A stretch of DNA of 64,000 nt from Pseudoalteromonas sp. UG3-2 (GCF_037120705.1 NZ_JAWLJU010000002.1:2232001-2296000); one strand, 5' to 3'. Shown: positions 25,674-35,778, counted from the first letter of the stretch. Program-made: numbers and translations. Notes: generated by a model from the sequence alone, not told the origin.

Positions 25674-27177
25674 ACTTTACTGCAAATCCTAGCAACTGCG
25701 ACGCGAGTGGTCGGGTCCTTTTTTCGTTTAGCCCTGCCATACGTTCAATTCGCCAATCTTTGAGTATTTGATGTTTTGCAACACAACGAATACATGCCAC
25801 AGCGATACGACGGCATTGGTATTCCTCTATAGTTTCACAATATTTATTAAAAAACAATTTACATAAGGGCAACTTTTCTAGGTATTTGATCTGAGACAAA
25901 GGAATGTTTGCATGGGTTGCCAGCCAAGTTACTGTTAGACGGCTTAAATCTAGCTGAGTTTCTACTTTATTTATCAATGAAATAAGCTGCTTTACGTACT
26001 GCTTGTCTCGTTTTGACCAATCAACTCTGCCTTTTTTTGCAACTGTGGGTTTTGTAGAGCTTTGATTAAATTGCATTAGCCATTGATTATCATGCCGATA
26101 TAACCAAGCGTAAAGGTATGCAAAACAGTTTTGCCTTGCGCCTTTAACGCCAAATTTAGCCGCAGCACGTTGCCACTTCGCACGACGAGTTTGGTCTACC
26201 AACGCAGGCTCGGCATATACAGGAATATCATCATATGGGGTGTGCGGTAGTGATGATACAGTGCTTAGTATGTTCGCTATATTCAACTGCTGCTCATAAC
26301 ACGCTTGCCACACCAATAGGTGCTGAAGGTAGCTAAATGATTTTCTGTGTTTTCTAAACAAACACTTCAACCAATTAGAGTCTTCTGCCTTGTTTATATT
26401 GAGCCCGAAGCTTTCGAGGGCATGGCCGCCCCAATACCCTAAAACCAATTGTGCGATCAGCTCGTGTTCAACCTGTTTACCCCTAACAAACCCTAACTGA
26501 TAAGCCAAATGATGATAAAAATAACCCCATTGTAATGGATGTATATATTGCTCTGGTATGTTCAGTAACTGCTGCACATATTCTGTTAGAAGTGTGATTT
26601 TGTGGTGTGTTTGATTTGGATTTGAATGCAAAAGCACATGAGGACTTAGCGCTATAAATTGGTGCCTATGTGCCTCGCTGATCATCACAGGGCTGTTGAT
26701 CAGCTGCATGCTATGTTCCGCGCATACAGATAGACCAGGAAGTTGCCAGCGCCGAGTCCAAAAGGGTTCTCCATATTGCTCTATTTGCGCTGTGACGCAT
26801 AAATGGCAGTAACGCAGGTAGTTTGGGCTTTTAACTTTAGAGGCTGCTTTACCTAACTGTACTTCTGCTGAGTGTCTGCAATCAGTCAGTAGCTCATGTT
26901 TAGCTTGAGCAGCAATGTTAGGATGCACAAAAGGTGAGTATAACGGAAAAAGTGTGTGCCTCTGTAACAGCTTATATGGCGTTAAATCAGTATTACCTTG
27001 ATAGTGTGCAGAGATCTGAGATAAATGCCCTTGAAAAGCTACTGAGGCGATTATTTGGCGGTTTTGGAATACCTCATCAAGCAATTGCTTGGGTGACGTG
27101 ATGCCTGCATGTACGCCGTACCTTGCAATGACGCTATACAGCAGCTCATCAGGGTAAGGTATGGGTAAACAGGCCAT
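25660..27177 (-). CDS. tnsD: TnsD (TniQ family), attTn7 recognition protein
   Basis: The 505-residue protein begins with a TniQ domain (PYPDELLYSVIARYGVHAG) and has the zinc motif CxxC...CxxH at C124, C127, C152 and H155. TnsD binds the 3' end of glmS and brings TnsC there. The insertion beside glmS in this window fits a functional TnsD. The C-terminal helical half, residues about 340-500, is expected to contain the DNA-reading region. The start follows the tnsC stop within a few bases. Confidence 0.92.
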   Translation of the reverse strand: MACLPIPYPDELLYSVIARYGVHAGITSPKQLLDEVFQNRQIIASVAFQGHLSQISAHYQGNTDLTPYKLLQRHTLFPLYSPFVHPNIAAQAKHELLTDCRHSAEVQLGKAASKVKSPNYLRYCHLCVTAQIEQYGEPFWTRRWQLPGLSVCAEHSMQLINSPVMISEAHRHQFIALSPHVLLHSNPNQTHHKITLLTEYVQQLLNIPEQYIHPLQWGYFYHHLAYQLGFVRGKQVEHELIAQLVLGYWGGHALESFGLNINKAEDSNWLKCLFRKHRKSFSYLQHLLVWQACYEQQLNIANILSTVSSLPHTPYDDIPVYAEPALVDQTRRAKWQRAAAKFGVKGARQNCFAYLYAWLYRHDNQWLMQFNQSSTKPTVAKKGRVDWSKRDKQYVKQLISLINKVETQLDLSRLTVTWLATHANIPLSQIKYLEKLPLCKLFFNKYCETIEEYQCRRIAVACIRCVAKHQILKDWRIERMAGLNEKRTRPLASQLLGFAVKYEPS

Positions 27178-27178
27178 G

Positions 27179-28849
27179 CTACACGCTTTGTTTAAGCCAA
27201 GCGGTCATATCAAAAACCTTTCCTTGTTGTTTGTAGTATTGGTATAGCTCACCCGGTTGCTTTTTGTGTTGAGAATAGCCAAAACGTAAATCGTCACTAG
27301 GCAATGTATGCCAGTCCTTGAGCTTGATGATTGCGGGTTTCTCTTTGACATCCTCCACTTCATCTGGTGCTTGCTCATACCATTCAAGAACGATTGGAAT
27401 AAGCCCTCTTACTTGTAGGTTTGGGTGATCTTTAATGGCTTTTTGCACTAACGGTACCAATAACTCAGATTCACACCCCATACCTAGCAAAAGGTTATAA
27501 AGCCTCATGGCCTCTGAGTCGCTAGCAAAAGGGAGTGTGTCTGATTTAACAGCTGCAACTTCAGAGATCTGCTGGCTGAGCTCCAACAACCGTTTATCTA
27601 TCTCTTTGTATTGTAAGTCTGAATACTTGGCGATGCTTTTTGCTTTACCAGACTTGAGCGCTTCAATCATGGGATGGATCGGCTGTAATTCAGATTCATA
27701 TACCTTCAAAAATAGCTTTGAAGATAACCGTTCAACACCTGTAATAATGGCGCGAAGTTGTGCAAGTACAAATAGCTTAACCACAATATCGAGCACCCCT
27801 TGTGACAGCTCAAACCAAGTATTGCGGACTTCTTCTGTGAGCGGTTCATCGCGGTGAATAAGCCACTGATACTGCCAAAGCTTGTCAGTTAACAATCGCC
27901 ACTCTGTGGGTTTTGGTTTACCCGTTGCTGTATCGATTCTATTTTTGTGCTGTGGCAGGGGCGCCCACACCATAGAGCCAATGCCAGTACTGCGCCTTGC
28001 TGATTGTAACTCTAGCTCAAATATCGGCCTTGCTTTGGGGGTGCCAACTAAAATCACCGGCACGCCAATAATATTCACCAAAGCCACAAAAAACTCGAGC
28101 ATGCGTTCTTGCCCTTCTTTTTGTTTGCGGCCTAAACGCTGTATTTCATCAATTACTAATACACCAATGGCATATTGGTTGGCGACTTGTCCCATAAATG
28201 ACAGTAGTACCTCAGTACTATGACGCTTGCGCCCATACCTTTCAGTGAGGTCCGTGTGCAGATGTTTATCGACCTCCTGAAAGAAATTTAAGCAGAGGCT
28301 TTTTAACGACCCATCCACTGGGCACTCTATACGTAAATAAGTGAGCTGGTATGTATTATATTTTTCGTGATAAATCGTTTGTGGGTAGGTGGCCAATATT
28401 CGCAGCACACTGGAGCTTTTACCACATCCAGAGCAACCAATAAGTGATAAGCAACGTGCCGTAGAGGGCGCTTCGGCAAAACGAAAGCTACTTATGTCTC
28501 CCGTCATCAAGCGTTCGTAGCCGTTTTGTAAGTGTTGCTGTAGCTGACCAGTTGCAATGTTTCTGGCAACATAGCCGCCGCGGATCATCAACGCTATTTT
28601 TTCCTCAAGCGCCACATGCATCGACAAAGGTTGAAAGAAGTCATCAAGCAAACCACATAACTCATGAGCACGCTCTCTGGCGTCTAAATAACCTGCCGCG
28701 GGGTTGTATTTTACTTTGCCCTCCAGCTTAGTTTTCAGCTCTTCTACTTTGCTCACTCTAGGCAGTGCTTCAATAAACGGATTGCCTTTGTAACGCTCAA
28801 TCTCAGACTCCTTATACACTGCACGGTAGATATTTGAGGGTAAACTCAT
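27179..28849 (-). CDS. tnsC: TnsC, AAA+ regulator of transposition
   Basis: The 556-residue protein has Walker A GCSGCGKSS (about 138-146) and Walker B GVLVIDEIQRLG (D234, E235), with VILVGTPKA as sensor region. TnsC is the ATP-dependent switch linking target selectors TnsD and TnsE to the TnsAB transposase and enforcing target immunity. The length matches canonical TnsC (about 555 residues). ATGA overlap with tnsB. Confidence 0.93.
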   Translation of the reverse strand: MSLPSNIYRAVYKESEIERYKGNPFIEALPRVSKVEELKTKLEGKVKYNPAAGYLDARERAHELCGLLDDFFQPLSMHVALEEKIALMIRGGYVARNIATGQLQQHLQNGYERLMTGDISSFRFAEAPSTARCLSLIGCSGCGKSSSVLRILATYPQTIYHEKYNTYQLTYLRIECPVDGSLKSLCLNFFQEVDKHLHTDLTERYGRKRHSTEVLLSFMGQVANQYAIGVLVIDEIQRLGRKQKEGQERMLEFFVALVNIIGVPVILVGTPKARPIFELELQSARRSTGIGSMVWAPLPQHKNRIDTATGKPKPTEWRLLTDKLWQYQWLIHRDEPLTEEVRNTWFELSQGVLDIVVKLFVLAQLRAIITGVERLSSKLFLKVYESELQPIHPMIEALKSGKAKSIAKYSDLQYKEIDKRLLELSQQISEVAAVKSDTLPFASDSEAMRLYNLLLGMGCESELLVPLVQKAIKDHPNLQVRGLIPIVLEWYEQAPDEVEDVKEKPAIIKLKDWHTLPSDDLRFGYSQHKKQPGELYQYYKQQGKVFDMTAWLKQSV

Positions 28850-30930
28850 ACGTCGTCATCCTCCTTAAACAACTGATCAGAAAAGTCAGGAAAATCCAGA
28901 TCGTCATCAGGCTCAGAGAGATAATGCACTTCCGCTGATTTACTAGTGTCGATGTCCACAGGCTTGTAGGCGCGCTCTTTACGCTCTTTGCTTTTTTCTT
29001 CTGCTCGATTGCCACGAATATTGTGAACCCGCTCGGCATCCGACAAACCAATATGTTTTGGCGCGGCCTTTTCTGCCTGTTTCACTACCTCTATCACTTG
29101 TCGTTCCAAGGCTCGCTTTTGCTCGTCTGCTACCAACTTTGCTTCCGCCTGAGTCTGTTTTAACTCATCATTTTGCTGCCACACATCCCAAAAGCTTGCG
29201 CCTGAAAACTGTCTTGAACGTGTGGCTAACTGGCACACAAAATAGTCATTGCTGTTAGGGCCGTGATAAATGTAGATGTAGTCTGCCGTTGCTAAGTCAT
29301 AGGCAACTTCCACACTTTTAGGGCGCTTCACTTCCTTACCCCGATGCATCCAGCCTAACTTTAAAAGCTCTGCGCTGGTGTAATACACGCCAAATACACA
29401 AACCCCCGAATCAGATATCGTTGCCCAAGTTCTTAGCATCAATGCCACGCGAAGATGCTCAATTGCTGGCTTTTTTAACCGACCAGTACGATTTTGCAAG
29501 CCCCAATTCCATATCGCCAGTGGGTTATTTGGTAGGTCTGTTGGCATATCAGCGGCTTTATCGTAGTCTTCAATCACGTGATATTGATTGTGATAAAGTA
29601 CTGAAGCTAAAATGATTCGAGTAAACTCTTGGATCGTAAGCTTAGCATCTAAGCGGTAATCTCTATCGCCTTGTTTTTTAATTTTGGTACCAGTGACCAC
29701 ACCAGGTGCAAACGGTTTGAATGCTTGTTGAAAGGTGAGAAACGCTCGTTCGACAACCCCTTTGGCCTCGCTTCTAAATGGTGGCGTATTTTCAACGCGC
29801 ACACCAAAGCCCTTTTCAAGACATTCAATTTGATGGCCCATCAGCTCGCCTCTATCGGCTAACAGTGCTGAAGGCAAGCCAATACACGGCCATTGCTGTG
29901 GGGTTATATCAAAACCAAATTGTCGGCAGTAGTCTGATTTATCCGTCGTGGCCATATGTATTGCCTGAATGGCAGCGGCATATGAAGGGTTTTCAAAACC
30001 AACATAAAACCCAGCCACCATACGGCTAAATACGTCAATAACCATGTAAATCACTGGGCGACCGACGATGTTGCTTCTTTGAGAGTCAGACACTAAATAA
30101 ATATCTGCGATTGTGGCATCAATTTCATAACGCATGCCAGGCCCTAAAACATCTGCTGCGGCGGTACCTGTAAGCGGTCGAATATCTTTCTTTCGTTTTA
30201 TTTCACCCGCCTGCGCTTCTATTTTGTCTACTTGGCGATATTCACGTTTGTAGAAATGCTCCATTTGCCTGAGTGTTGGTAATTCTTCTTCGGGTAGATC
30301 TGGAAAGTACTGCTCATAAATATCTTTGAGCCTGTTGTGCGCATATCTAAATGATTTGCCTTTGTCGGTTAACAGGTGTCGTTCAATCGCTATGCGGAAA
30401 AGCTTCTCTGCGAAATCATCAATTAAAGCGCCAGTGCCTGGCATGTATTTGCGCGGTCGCCCTAACTTTGTTGTAGCACGACGCTTTTGGCCCTTGGCAC
30501 CTGAGTTTTTATAATCGGGTAATAATGCGTTGGGGATCTGGCCACGTTGCCAGTATCTTCGAGCAAAACGATAAATAGACTGTTTGGTTTTTCCCGTCTC
30601 AACCATTATTTGATTAACCACTTTGCCACGCGCTTTCGGTTCATAGCAGTTCTCAAGCTCTACCAATGGCTTAATTGCGGCATAGTTTTCATCACGTTTT
30701 AACTGAGCGGTAGAGCCAGCTTCTGGTATTACGGTGGCAATATCGCTATATGGGTCGGCTGCACGTTTGAGCACTTCATCTTGAAAGCCCTGTTCTAACT
30801 CAGCTATTTCAACAAGCTCAGGGAAGGCTTTGTCATCGTGTACTTTTATCCAGAGCACGTAATAATCAAATACTATTAAAATGCGATACAAGGTTTGTTC
30901 GTATCGCAATACTTCATTGATTTGAAACAC
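28846..30930 (-). CDS. tnsB: TnsB, DDE transposase
   Basis: The frame is open from 31011, but the GTG at 30930 has a perfect AGGAGG seven bases upstream inside the end of tnsA, and gives 694 residues, close to canonical TnsB (702). With this start the catalytic triad is D271 (YEIDAT), D359 (LLADRGEL) and E394 (VVERAF); the spacing of 88 and 35 residues equals that of Tn7 TnsB D273, D361 and E396. TnsB binds the end sites, joins 3' ends to the target and acts together with TnsA. C-terminal charged region about 610-694 is the usual TnsC contact. Confidence 0.94.
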   Translation of the reverse strand: MFQINEVLRYEQTLYRILIVFDYYVLWIKVHDDKAFPELVEIAELEQGFQDEVLKRAADPYSDIATVIPEAGSTAQLKRDENYAAIKPLVELENCYEPKARGKVVNQIMVETGKTKQSIYRFARRYWQRGQIPNALLPDYKNSGAKGQKRRATTKLGRPRKYMPGTGALIDDFAEKLFRIAIERHLLTDKGKSFRYAHNRLKDIYEQYFPDLPEEELPTLRQMEHFYKREYRQVDKIEAQAGEIKRKKDIRPLTGTAAADVLGPGMRYEIDATIADIYLVSDSQRSNIVGRPVIYMVIDVFSRMVAGFYVGFENPSYAAAIQAIHMATTDKSDYCRQFGFDITPQQWPCIGLPSALLADRGELMGHQIECLEKGFGVRVENTPPFRSEAKGVVERAFLTFQQAFKPFAPGVVTGTKIKKQGDRDYRLDAKLTIQEFTRIILASVLYHNQYHVIEDYDKAADMPTDLPNNPLAIWNWGLQNRTGRLKKPAIEHLRVALMLRTWATISDSGVCVFGVYYTSAELLKLGWMHRGKEVKRPKSVEVAYDLATADYIYIYHGPNSNDYFVCQLATRSRQFSGASFWDVWQQNDELKQTQAEAKLVADEQKRALERQVIEVVKQAEKAAPKHIGLSDAERVHNIRGNRAEEKSKERKERAYKPVDIDTSKSAEVHYLSEPDDDLDFPDFSDQLFKEDDDV

Positions 30931-31741
30931 GAAACACCTCCTGAATTTGCTCAACGTTACCCAATTTAAGATGGCCCACTTGCAGCTTTTGTACTGGCGT
31001 AAAAATATCAAAGGTAAAGTAACGGTCAGCTAACAAAGCTCTTATCTCAAACAACGACTCTCCTAAGTCTAGTCCATAGGCGGTATCTATCTCTTTGCAG
31101 GCGTTTATAAGGCTTTTAGCTGGGTGTTTTGTAAAGTAATCAGCATAGAATCTAGCTTGCTCAATAGCGGAGTCTGAAGCTTCTTCATGCTCACCTTGCA
31201 ATGGATAAATCCATTCAACATTCGCTTTAACGACTTTTGGGATCTCTTGCTCAGTGACTATTTGCCAAGGGATCTGCTTTTCATGCCAAAAGCGTTTCTC
31301 GAGTTCAAGTATTTCTATCTTGCGGTGTTCTTCAAAAGTGCTGACATATTTGGCTTGTAACGCAAAATAAGGCAAATCTCGTGATGTTGTTTCAACTAGA
31401 AAGTCGCTCGAAAGGTATTGGTCAACGCCTCGAACATTTGGGTGCTTGATGCCAGCAGATTCAGCTAGCTCTAATGTTATCTCGCGCTCTAGCGGAAACT
31501 GCTCTTTGACTTGCAGCACATCCTGCCGCCACTCGAGCAAATAGAACATGGATAGTTCGAGATCGGATAATAAATGGTGGCTTCGCTTAGATTTATAACC
31601 AAAGACTCGATGTACACGGCCATCAGATGGCGCATCATAAACCGTTAACCAAGGCTTGTAATCCTGATACTCGCCAGTACCGCGCCCCTCTTTAATCCAC
31701 TTACGATATTGCGCCTCAGTGTGGCCAATCTTCCTAGACAT
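30914..31741 (-). CDS. tnsA: TnsA, endonuclease subunit for cut-and-paste
   Basis: The 275-residue protein carries the restriction-enzyme-like site E62, D113, Q129-x-K131 and E148, one residue offset from Tn7 TnsA E63, D114, Q130, K132 and E149. TnsA cleaves the 5' ends so that the element moves by cut-and-paste and does not form cointegrates. All residues are present, so the system should be active. First gene of the tns operon; the promoter must lie in the 31742-32058 gap. Confidence 0.93.
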   Translation of the reverse strand: MSRKIGHTEAQYRKWIKEGRGTGEYQDYKPWLTVYDAPSDGRVHRVFGYKSKRSHHLLSDLELSMFYLLEWRQDVLQVKEQFPLEREITLELAESAGIKHPNVRGVDQYLSSDFLVETTSRDLPYFALQAKYVSTFEEHRKIEILELEKRFWHEKQIPWQIVTEQEIPKVVKANVEWIYPLQGEHEEASDSAIEQARFYADYFTKHPAKSLINACKEIDTAYGLDLGESLFEIRALLADRYFTFDIFTPVQKLQVGHLKLGNVEQIQEVFRVSNQ

Positions 31742-32058
31742 AATATACCGCTATAACTGATTGAAATTTCAGCATAGCTCTTTTTAAGAACGATGTAACT
31801 ATTATAGGTCTACTTTGTCCTGTAGGTTGGCATTTCTGGTGATAAGCTAGCTATTCGTGACATTTTGTGTTGTAAGACTGAGAATTACAGTCTAATGTAT
31901 GTAAAGCGAGGTCATATTGCTGAAATTTAAACCACACTATTGATTTCGCTGGTCAAGAGCTGTTAAAGTACCGCTTAATTTTAAAGCAATTCCTCGCTGA
32001 AAATGAAGAGCTGTAGTCGAGGCCTGACACAATTCATCGTTCGGAGATAATCATATAT
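31742..32058. other. Non-coding gap upstream of tnsA
   Basis: This 317-bp gap between the leftward tnsA and the rightward 80-residue gene must hold divergent promoters. I see no convincing -35/-10 pair or operator. A 25-codon stretch ending at 32015 (DFAGQELLKYRLILKQFLAENEEL) reads like the tail of a lost helical protein, but it has no start codon. Confidence 0.4.
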
Positions 32059-32301
32059 ATGTACTTCTGGTACTTAGTCATAGCTTTAGTTGCCTCTACA
32101 ATTATACTCGTTCAAATTACAAGCATAGTTGGCGACCATAAGCTGAGAAAGAAAATGAAGTCCACTGAGAAAAACTTAGAGAAGGCGGGGATTCATCCGT
32201 TTGGTTCTACTCTATCTCATGGCATGTATGTTAATAAAAAGACGAGGAAAATAAAGGCAGACCAAAAACACTCTACTATCTGGTATAAAAGACTATCCTG
32301 A
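32059..32301 (+). CDS. Small cargo membrane protein
   Basis: The 80-residue protein has one N-terminal helix (residues about 3-24) and a basic cytosolic tail with GSTLSHGMYVNKKTRK. The family is not recognised. A perfect terminator follows at 32333. It is rightward, toward the transposon end, and belongs to the AT-rich cargo. Confidence 0.55.
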   Translation: MYFWYLVIALVASTIILVQITSIVGDHKLRKKMKSTEKNLEKAGIHPFGSTLSHGMYVNKKTRKIKADQKHSTIWYKRLS

Positions 32302-32332
32302 TAGCCTGTCAAATTTTCACACCGTTTAAAAG

Positions 32333-32352
32333 AGCTCACCTTAAGGTGAGCT
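32333..32352 (+). terminator. Intrinsic terminator after the 80-residue gene
   Basis: AGCTCACC / GGTGAGCT with a TTAA loop, followed by TTTTATTTT. Confidence 0.75.
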
Positions 32353-32374
32353 TTTATTTTGAAGGATTAGTAGT

Positions 32375-33775
32375 TTGAGCAATAAATACTCTCACATCGC
32401 TTGGGTTCCATGTATTAATGGTCATTTGGATTTTGGACTAATGCTTCCAGGGATTATTGGAGGTTTTACCAATGAGGAATTCGAGGATAAATGTACATCA
32501 AACATTAATTACGGATATATCAAGCAACTTGACCATCACGCCAGAAGAATAATCATACAATCAAAGGTTGATTGGAGAGACACCGATCATGACGACTATG
32601 ATGGTCAATTTAGAGTTATTTTAGTCGCTCAATCCGATGAAAGCGCAAACCTAGACGACAGAAACCTTAAGGGAAAGATAGTAATTTACCCTACCTCCGA
32701 AGAAGCAGAAAACCGTGAAGATAGGGAGAAACTGCCATGGTTTGAGCTAATACACACAGCAAAAAGTAAGCTAGAAATATATAAATCAAGCAGAGACCAA
32801 TGGGAAAATTCTCGCAAAGAGTTGAATGAGAAATATGACGAACTAGATCGTTTTCTTACTCATAACAACATGAAAAACCACATAAATAATCATTTTCACG
32901 CAGTTCATTTTGAAGTTAGCCCTCAGGGCTTTGCCAAACTTGGGATAGATTCTGATGAAACATCTATAGATGAAGAAGAAAAGTATGTTGTTTTACGTCA
33001 AGCATTTTATTACTTGAAATATTCTATCCACTTTCATAAACATCACCATCAAAAAGAAGACTCACTCACAACTATAATTCCGCTCGAGCAGTGTGGTGAA
33101 TGTGATGCGTGTAAAGGCAAAGAGAAATGTGTAAAAAGTAATAATATAGAAGGCTTAAAAATGCTAGGTCAGCTAAAGAGAGAGCTGACTCATCTAAAGC
33201 GAACTTATTCAAGCGGCGGACAGAAAGCCTATGGTGAAGAGCTGGGTATTTTATCATACATGGGCTCTTTGTGTGCATCCTTAAAGCATGCCAATTACCT
33301 GTGTAATGATACATATGAAAGGGAGTGCAAATATATTGACTCACTTACAAGTTCCTTCAACGTTCAAGCTAACAAAAGAGATAAATCTGAGAAGTGTATC
33401 GAGGACATAAACTCAACATATAGAACTTATGTTGCATGGGCTTTTTCTTTCATAAGCATACTATGGCTGATTGTCATAAAGGGATACATAAAATATTCGG
33501 AAAACAACCAAATAGACTTTACATTTGATATCTACAGAAGCTCAGCCCTAATTATAATTGCGATCTTATGCTCAATATCAGCTTACAAGTACTTGGTGAG
33601 AAGAAGGATAAATAAGACAATTGATGAGAAAGGTTTCAAATCTTGGGTAGAAAAATATTACATCATCAGTGACCAACAATATAATAAAGATCTTATTCAT
33701 AGAATTCTTAAAGTCATATTTACTGCAGTAGTATCAATTGCTTTATGCTCTGCAGTTTATTGGATATTTAAATAA
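32375..33775 (+). CDS. Unknown cargo protein with cysteine cluster and C-terminal membrane helices
   Basis: The 466-residue protein starts at TTG with GAAGGA eight bases upstream. Residues 1-340 are soluble, with a coiled segment at about 125-160, a His-rich stretch near 219-225 (HFHKHHH) and a cysteine cluster C240-x2-C243-x2-C246-x5-C252 resembling a metal knuckle. Three hydrophobic segments follow at about 352-370, 390-407 and 445-464. No family was recognised. Its place between tnsA and the right end, strong AT bias and membrane-tail layout fit a mobile accessory gene; a defence role is possible but unsupported by motif. Confidence 0.6.
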   Translation: MSNKYSHIAWVPCINGHLDFGLMLPGIIGGFTNEEFEDKCTSNINYGYIKQLDHHARRIIIQSKVDWRDTDHDDYDGQFRVILVAQSDESANLDDRNLKGKIVIYPTSEEAENREDREKLPWFELIHTAKSKLEIYKSSRDQWENSRKELNEKYDELDRFLTHNNMKNHINNHFHAVHFEVSPQGFAKLGIDSDETSIDEEEKYVVLRQAFYYLKYSIHFHKHHHQKEDSLTTIIPLEQCGECDACKGKEKCVKSNNIEGLKMLGQLKRELTHLKRTYSSGGQKAYGEELGILSYMGSLCASLKHANYLCNDTYERECKYIDSLTSSFNVQANKRDKSEKCIEDINSTYRTYVAWAFSFISILWLIVIKGYIKYSENNQIDFTFDIYRSSALIIIAILCSISAYKYLVRRRINKTIDEKGFKSWVEKYYIISDQQYNKDLIHRILKVIFTAVVSIALCSAVYWIFK

Positions 33776-33840
33776 TCATAAAAAACCGAAAAATATTTGC
33801 GTTAAGTTACCCTCATTGCAACTTCTGAGAGACGCTAAGT

Positions 33841-33904
33841 ATGAAACTTTATTGTTTTGGATGATACTTTATTGTATAGGGTGAAACTTTATTGTTCACC
33901 CACA
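33841..33904. repeat. Right end with three phased TnsB-type sites
   Basis: ATGAAACTTTATTG (33841), ATGATACTTTATTG (33861) and GTGAAACTTTATTG (33881) repeat at exact 20-bp steps, inverted relative to the left end, and are followed by TTCACCCACA, the terminal ten bases. Closely packed sites mark the right end of Tn7-type elements. Confidence 0.92.
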
Positions 33905-33909
33905 GCGTA
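33905..33909. repeat. Right target-site duplication GCGTA
   Basis: Second copy of GCGTA, 21-25 bp behind the glmS stop codon, identical to 18569-18573. Confidence 0.92.
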
Positions 33910-33929
33910 TTGAAATTAAAATCAGAACC

Positions 33930-35750
33930 TTACTCCACAGTCACTGACTTGGCTAGGTTCCTAGGCTGATCCACGTCAGTGCCTTTAATCACGGCCACAT
34001 AGTAGGAAAGTAGCTGCAGCGGAATGGTATATACCACAGGGGCAATGATATCTTCTACGTGGTTAACGTTCATCACTCGCATTGTCTCGTCCGACTCAAA
34101 GTGCGAGTCTTTGTCTGCGAATACGTAGATGATGCCGCCACGAGCTCGCACTTCTTCAACGTTTGATTTTAGCTTTTCAATCAGGTCGTTATTTGGAGCG
34201 ACCACGATGATTGGCATGTCAGCATCGATTAGCGCTAAAGGCCCGTGCTTTAACTCACCAGCCGCGTAAGCTTCGGCGTGAATGTATGAAATTTCTTTGA
34301 GTTTTAACGCACCTTCCATTGCGATTGGGTATTGCGAGCCGCGACCTAAAAACAGTGAATGGTGTTTATCGGCAAACTCTTCAGCCAGTACTTCGATGCC
34401 CTCAGCCATGCTTAAGGCTTCTTCTAACTTGGTTGGCAGCGTTTTAATGGCGTTAACAATAGCACTTTGATCACGACCTTTCTCCTGTGCAATCGACGCT
34501 GTTAACATCAATAAGCCCACAAGTTGCGTAGTAAATGCCTTGGTTGATGCCACGCCAATCTCGGCACCGGCTTTGGTCATAAAGGCCAAATCGGATTCAC
34601 GTACAAGGGATGACCCAGGCACATTACAAATGGTCATTGATGCCATGTAGCCTTGCTCTTTCGCTAGGCGCAAAGCGGCAAGTGTATCGGCCGTTTCGCC
34701 CGACTGCGAAATAGTCACTAACAGGCTGTTTTCGTGGACAAAAGACTCGCGATAACGGAACTCTGAGGCGATTTCAACATTGCAACTCACGCCAGCCATT
34801 TGCTCTAGCCAATAGCGCGCCACCATACCGGAGTGATACGAGGTACCACAGGCAATGATTTGCACATGCTTCACTTGTTGGAAAATATCGTTCGCCTTGT
34901 CGCCAAATGCATCGATTGTGACGCGATCATTATCTAAACGACCTTCTAAGGTATTGCGCACGGCCATTGGCTGCTCGTAAATCTCTTTCAGCATATAGTG
35001 GCGATATTCGCCTTTACCCGAGGCATCTTGGCTAATATTGGACTCCACCACTTCACGCTCTACCGGGTTGCCGTCGGCATCAAAAATTTCGACGCTTTCA
35101 CGGGTGATCCGCGCTACATCGCCTTCCTCTAGGAAGATAAAGCTACGAGTCACTGGCAACAGCGCCAGCTGATCGGAAGCAATAAAGTTTTCTCCCAGAC
35201 CAAGGCCTATGACCAATGGGCTTCCTGAACGTGCGACAATGATTTCATCTTGCTTGGCTTTATCGAACAATACCGTGCCATAAGCGCCTTCAAGCTGCTT
35301 TACTGCAGCTTGCACGGCTGCCAGTAAACTATCGTGTTGTTGTCTAAGTTGGTGAATTAAGTGCACCATGACTTCGGTGTCGGTGTCAGAAAGAAATTCG
35401 TAACCATCTTCTTTCAGTGCCGAGCGCAAGCCTGCATGGTTTTCGATAATGCCATTGTGCACTAAGGCAATTTCGCTGTTTGATAGGTGTGGATGAGCGT
35501 TGGCTTCGGTTACCCCACCATGAGTGGCCCAGCGGGTGTGAGCAATGCCTGTGGTGCCGGTTACGGCCGCATTTTCAAGCGCAGACTCTAAATTCACCAC
35601 TTTACCAACCGCTTTCACGCTGCTTAGTGTGCCTTTATCGCACAGTGCAACTCCTGCAGAGTCATAGCCACGGTACTCAAGGCGTTTTAGCCCCTCAATC
35701 AGAATTTTGTTTACTGGACGCTCAGCAACGGCGCCAACGATTCCACACAT
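33930..35750 (-). CDS. glmS: Glutamine-fructose-6-phosphate aminotransferase
   Basis: The 606-residue protein makes glucosamine 6-phosphate from fructose 6-phosphate and glutamine, the first step toward UDP-GlcNAc for peptidoglycan and lipopolysaccharide. After the start, MCGIVGAV supplies Cys2 of the glutaminase domain; HTRWATHG and the two SIS domains ([27 protein letters not shown]) follow, and the end is [13 protein letters not shown]. The ATG at 35750 is required for Cys2; the longer frame to 35816 is not used. The 3' end is the TnsD recognition site, and the transposon sits just beyond. Confidence 0.97.
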   Translation of the reverse strand: MCGIVGAVAERPVNKILIEGLKRLEYRGYDSAGVALCDKGTLSSVKAVGKVVNLESALENAAVTGTTGIAHTRWATHGGVTEANAHPHLSNSEIALVHNGIIENHAGLRSALKEDGYEFLSDTDTEVMVHLIHQLRQQHDSLLAAVQAAVKQLEGAYGTVLFDKAKQDEIIVARSGSPLVIGLGLGENFIASDQLALLPVTRSFIFLEEGDVARITRESVEIFDADGNPVEREVVESNISQDASGKGEYRHYMLKEIYEQPMAVRNTLEGRLDNDRVTIDAFGDKANDIFQQVKHVQIIACGTSYHSGMVARYWLEQMAGVSCNVEIASEFRYRESFVHENSLLVTISQSGETADTLAALRLAKEQGYMASMTICNVPGSSLVRESDLAFMTKAGAEIGVASTKAFTTQLVGLLMLTASIAQEKGRDQSAIVNAIKTLPTKLEEALSMAEGIEVLAEEFADKHHSLFLGRGSQYPIAMEGALKLKEISYIHAEAYAAGELKHGPLALIDADMPIIVVAPNNDLIEKLKSNVEEVRARGGIIYVFADKDSHFESDETMRVMNVNHVEDIIAPVVYTIPLQLLSYYVAVIKGTDVDQPRNLAKSVTVE

Positions 35751-35778
35751 AATCTCTCCATTATTTGCACGTTGTGTG

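Larger units (their letters stand above)
18574..33904. mobile_element. Complete Tn7-like transposon in attTn7
   Basis: The element is 15,331 bp long and bounded by TGT...ACA termini, each with ten bases before a CAATAAAGTTTCA-type TnsB site, and by GCGTA duplications. The right end is 21-25 bp beyond the glmS stop codon, the site and orientation used by canonical Tn7. All five transposition genes tnsA-tnsE are present and open. Cargo is a five-gene AAA ATPase/subtilase operon at the left, plus two unknown genes between tnsA and the right end. No cas genes or CRISPR array are present, so this is a TnsD/TnsE-targeted element and not a CRISPR-guided one. Confidence 0.95.

Noticed and set aside
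31940..32015. Short helical peptide frame upstream of the 80-residue gene
   Set aside because: No start codon and a stop just upstream; at most a remnant of a lost gene.
33072..33344. 90-residue frame opposite the 466-residue cargo gene
   Set aside because: Antisense shadow inside a long supported gene, with low-complexity His/Tyr/Leu content.
18574..33904. CRISPR-guided (CAST-type) transposon
   Set aside because: TniQ here is a full-length TnsD next to TnsE and glmS; there are no cas genes and no repeat-spacer array.
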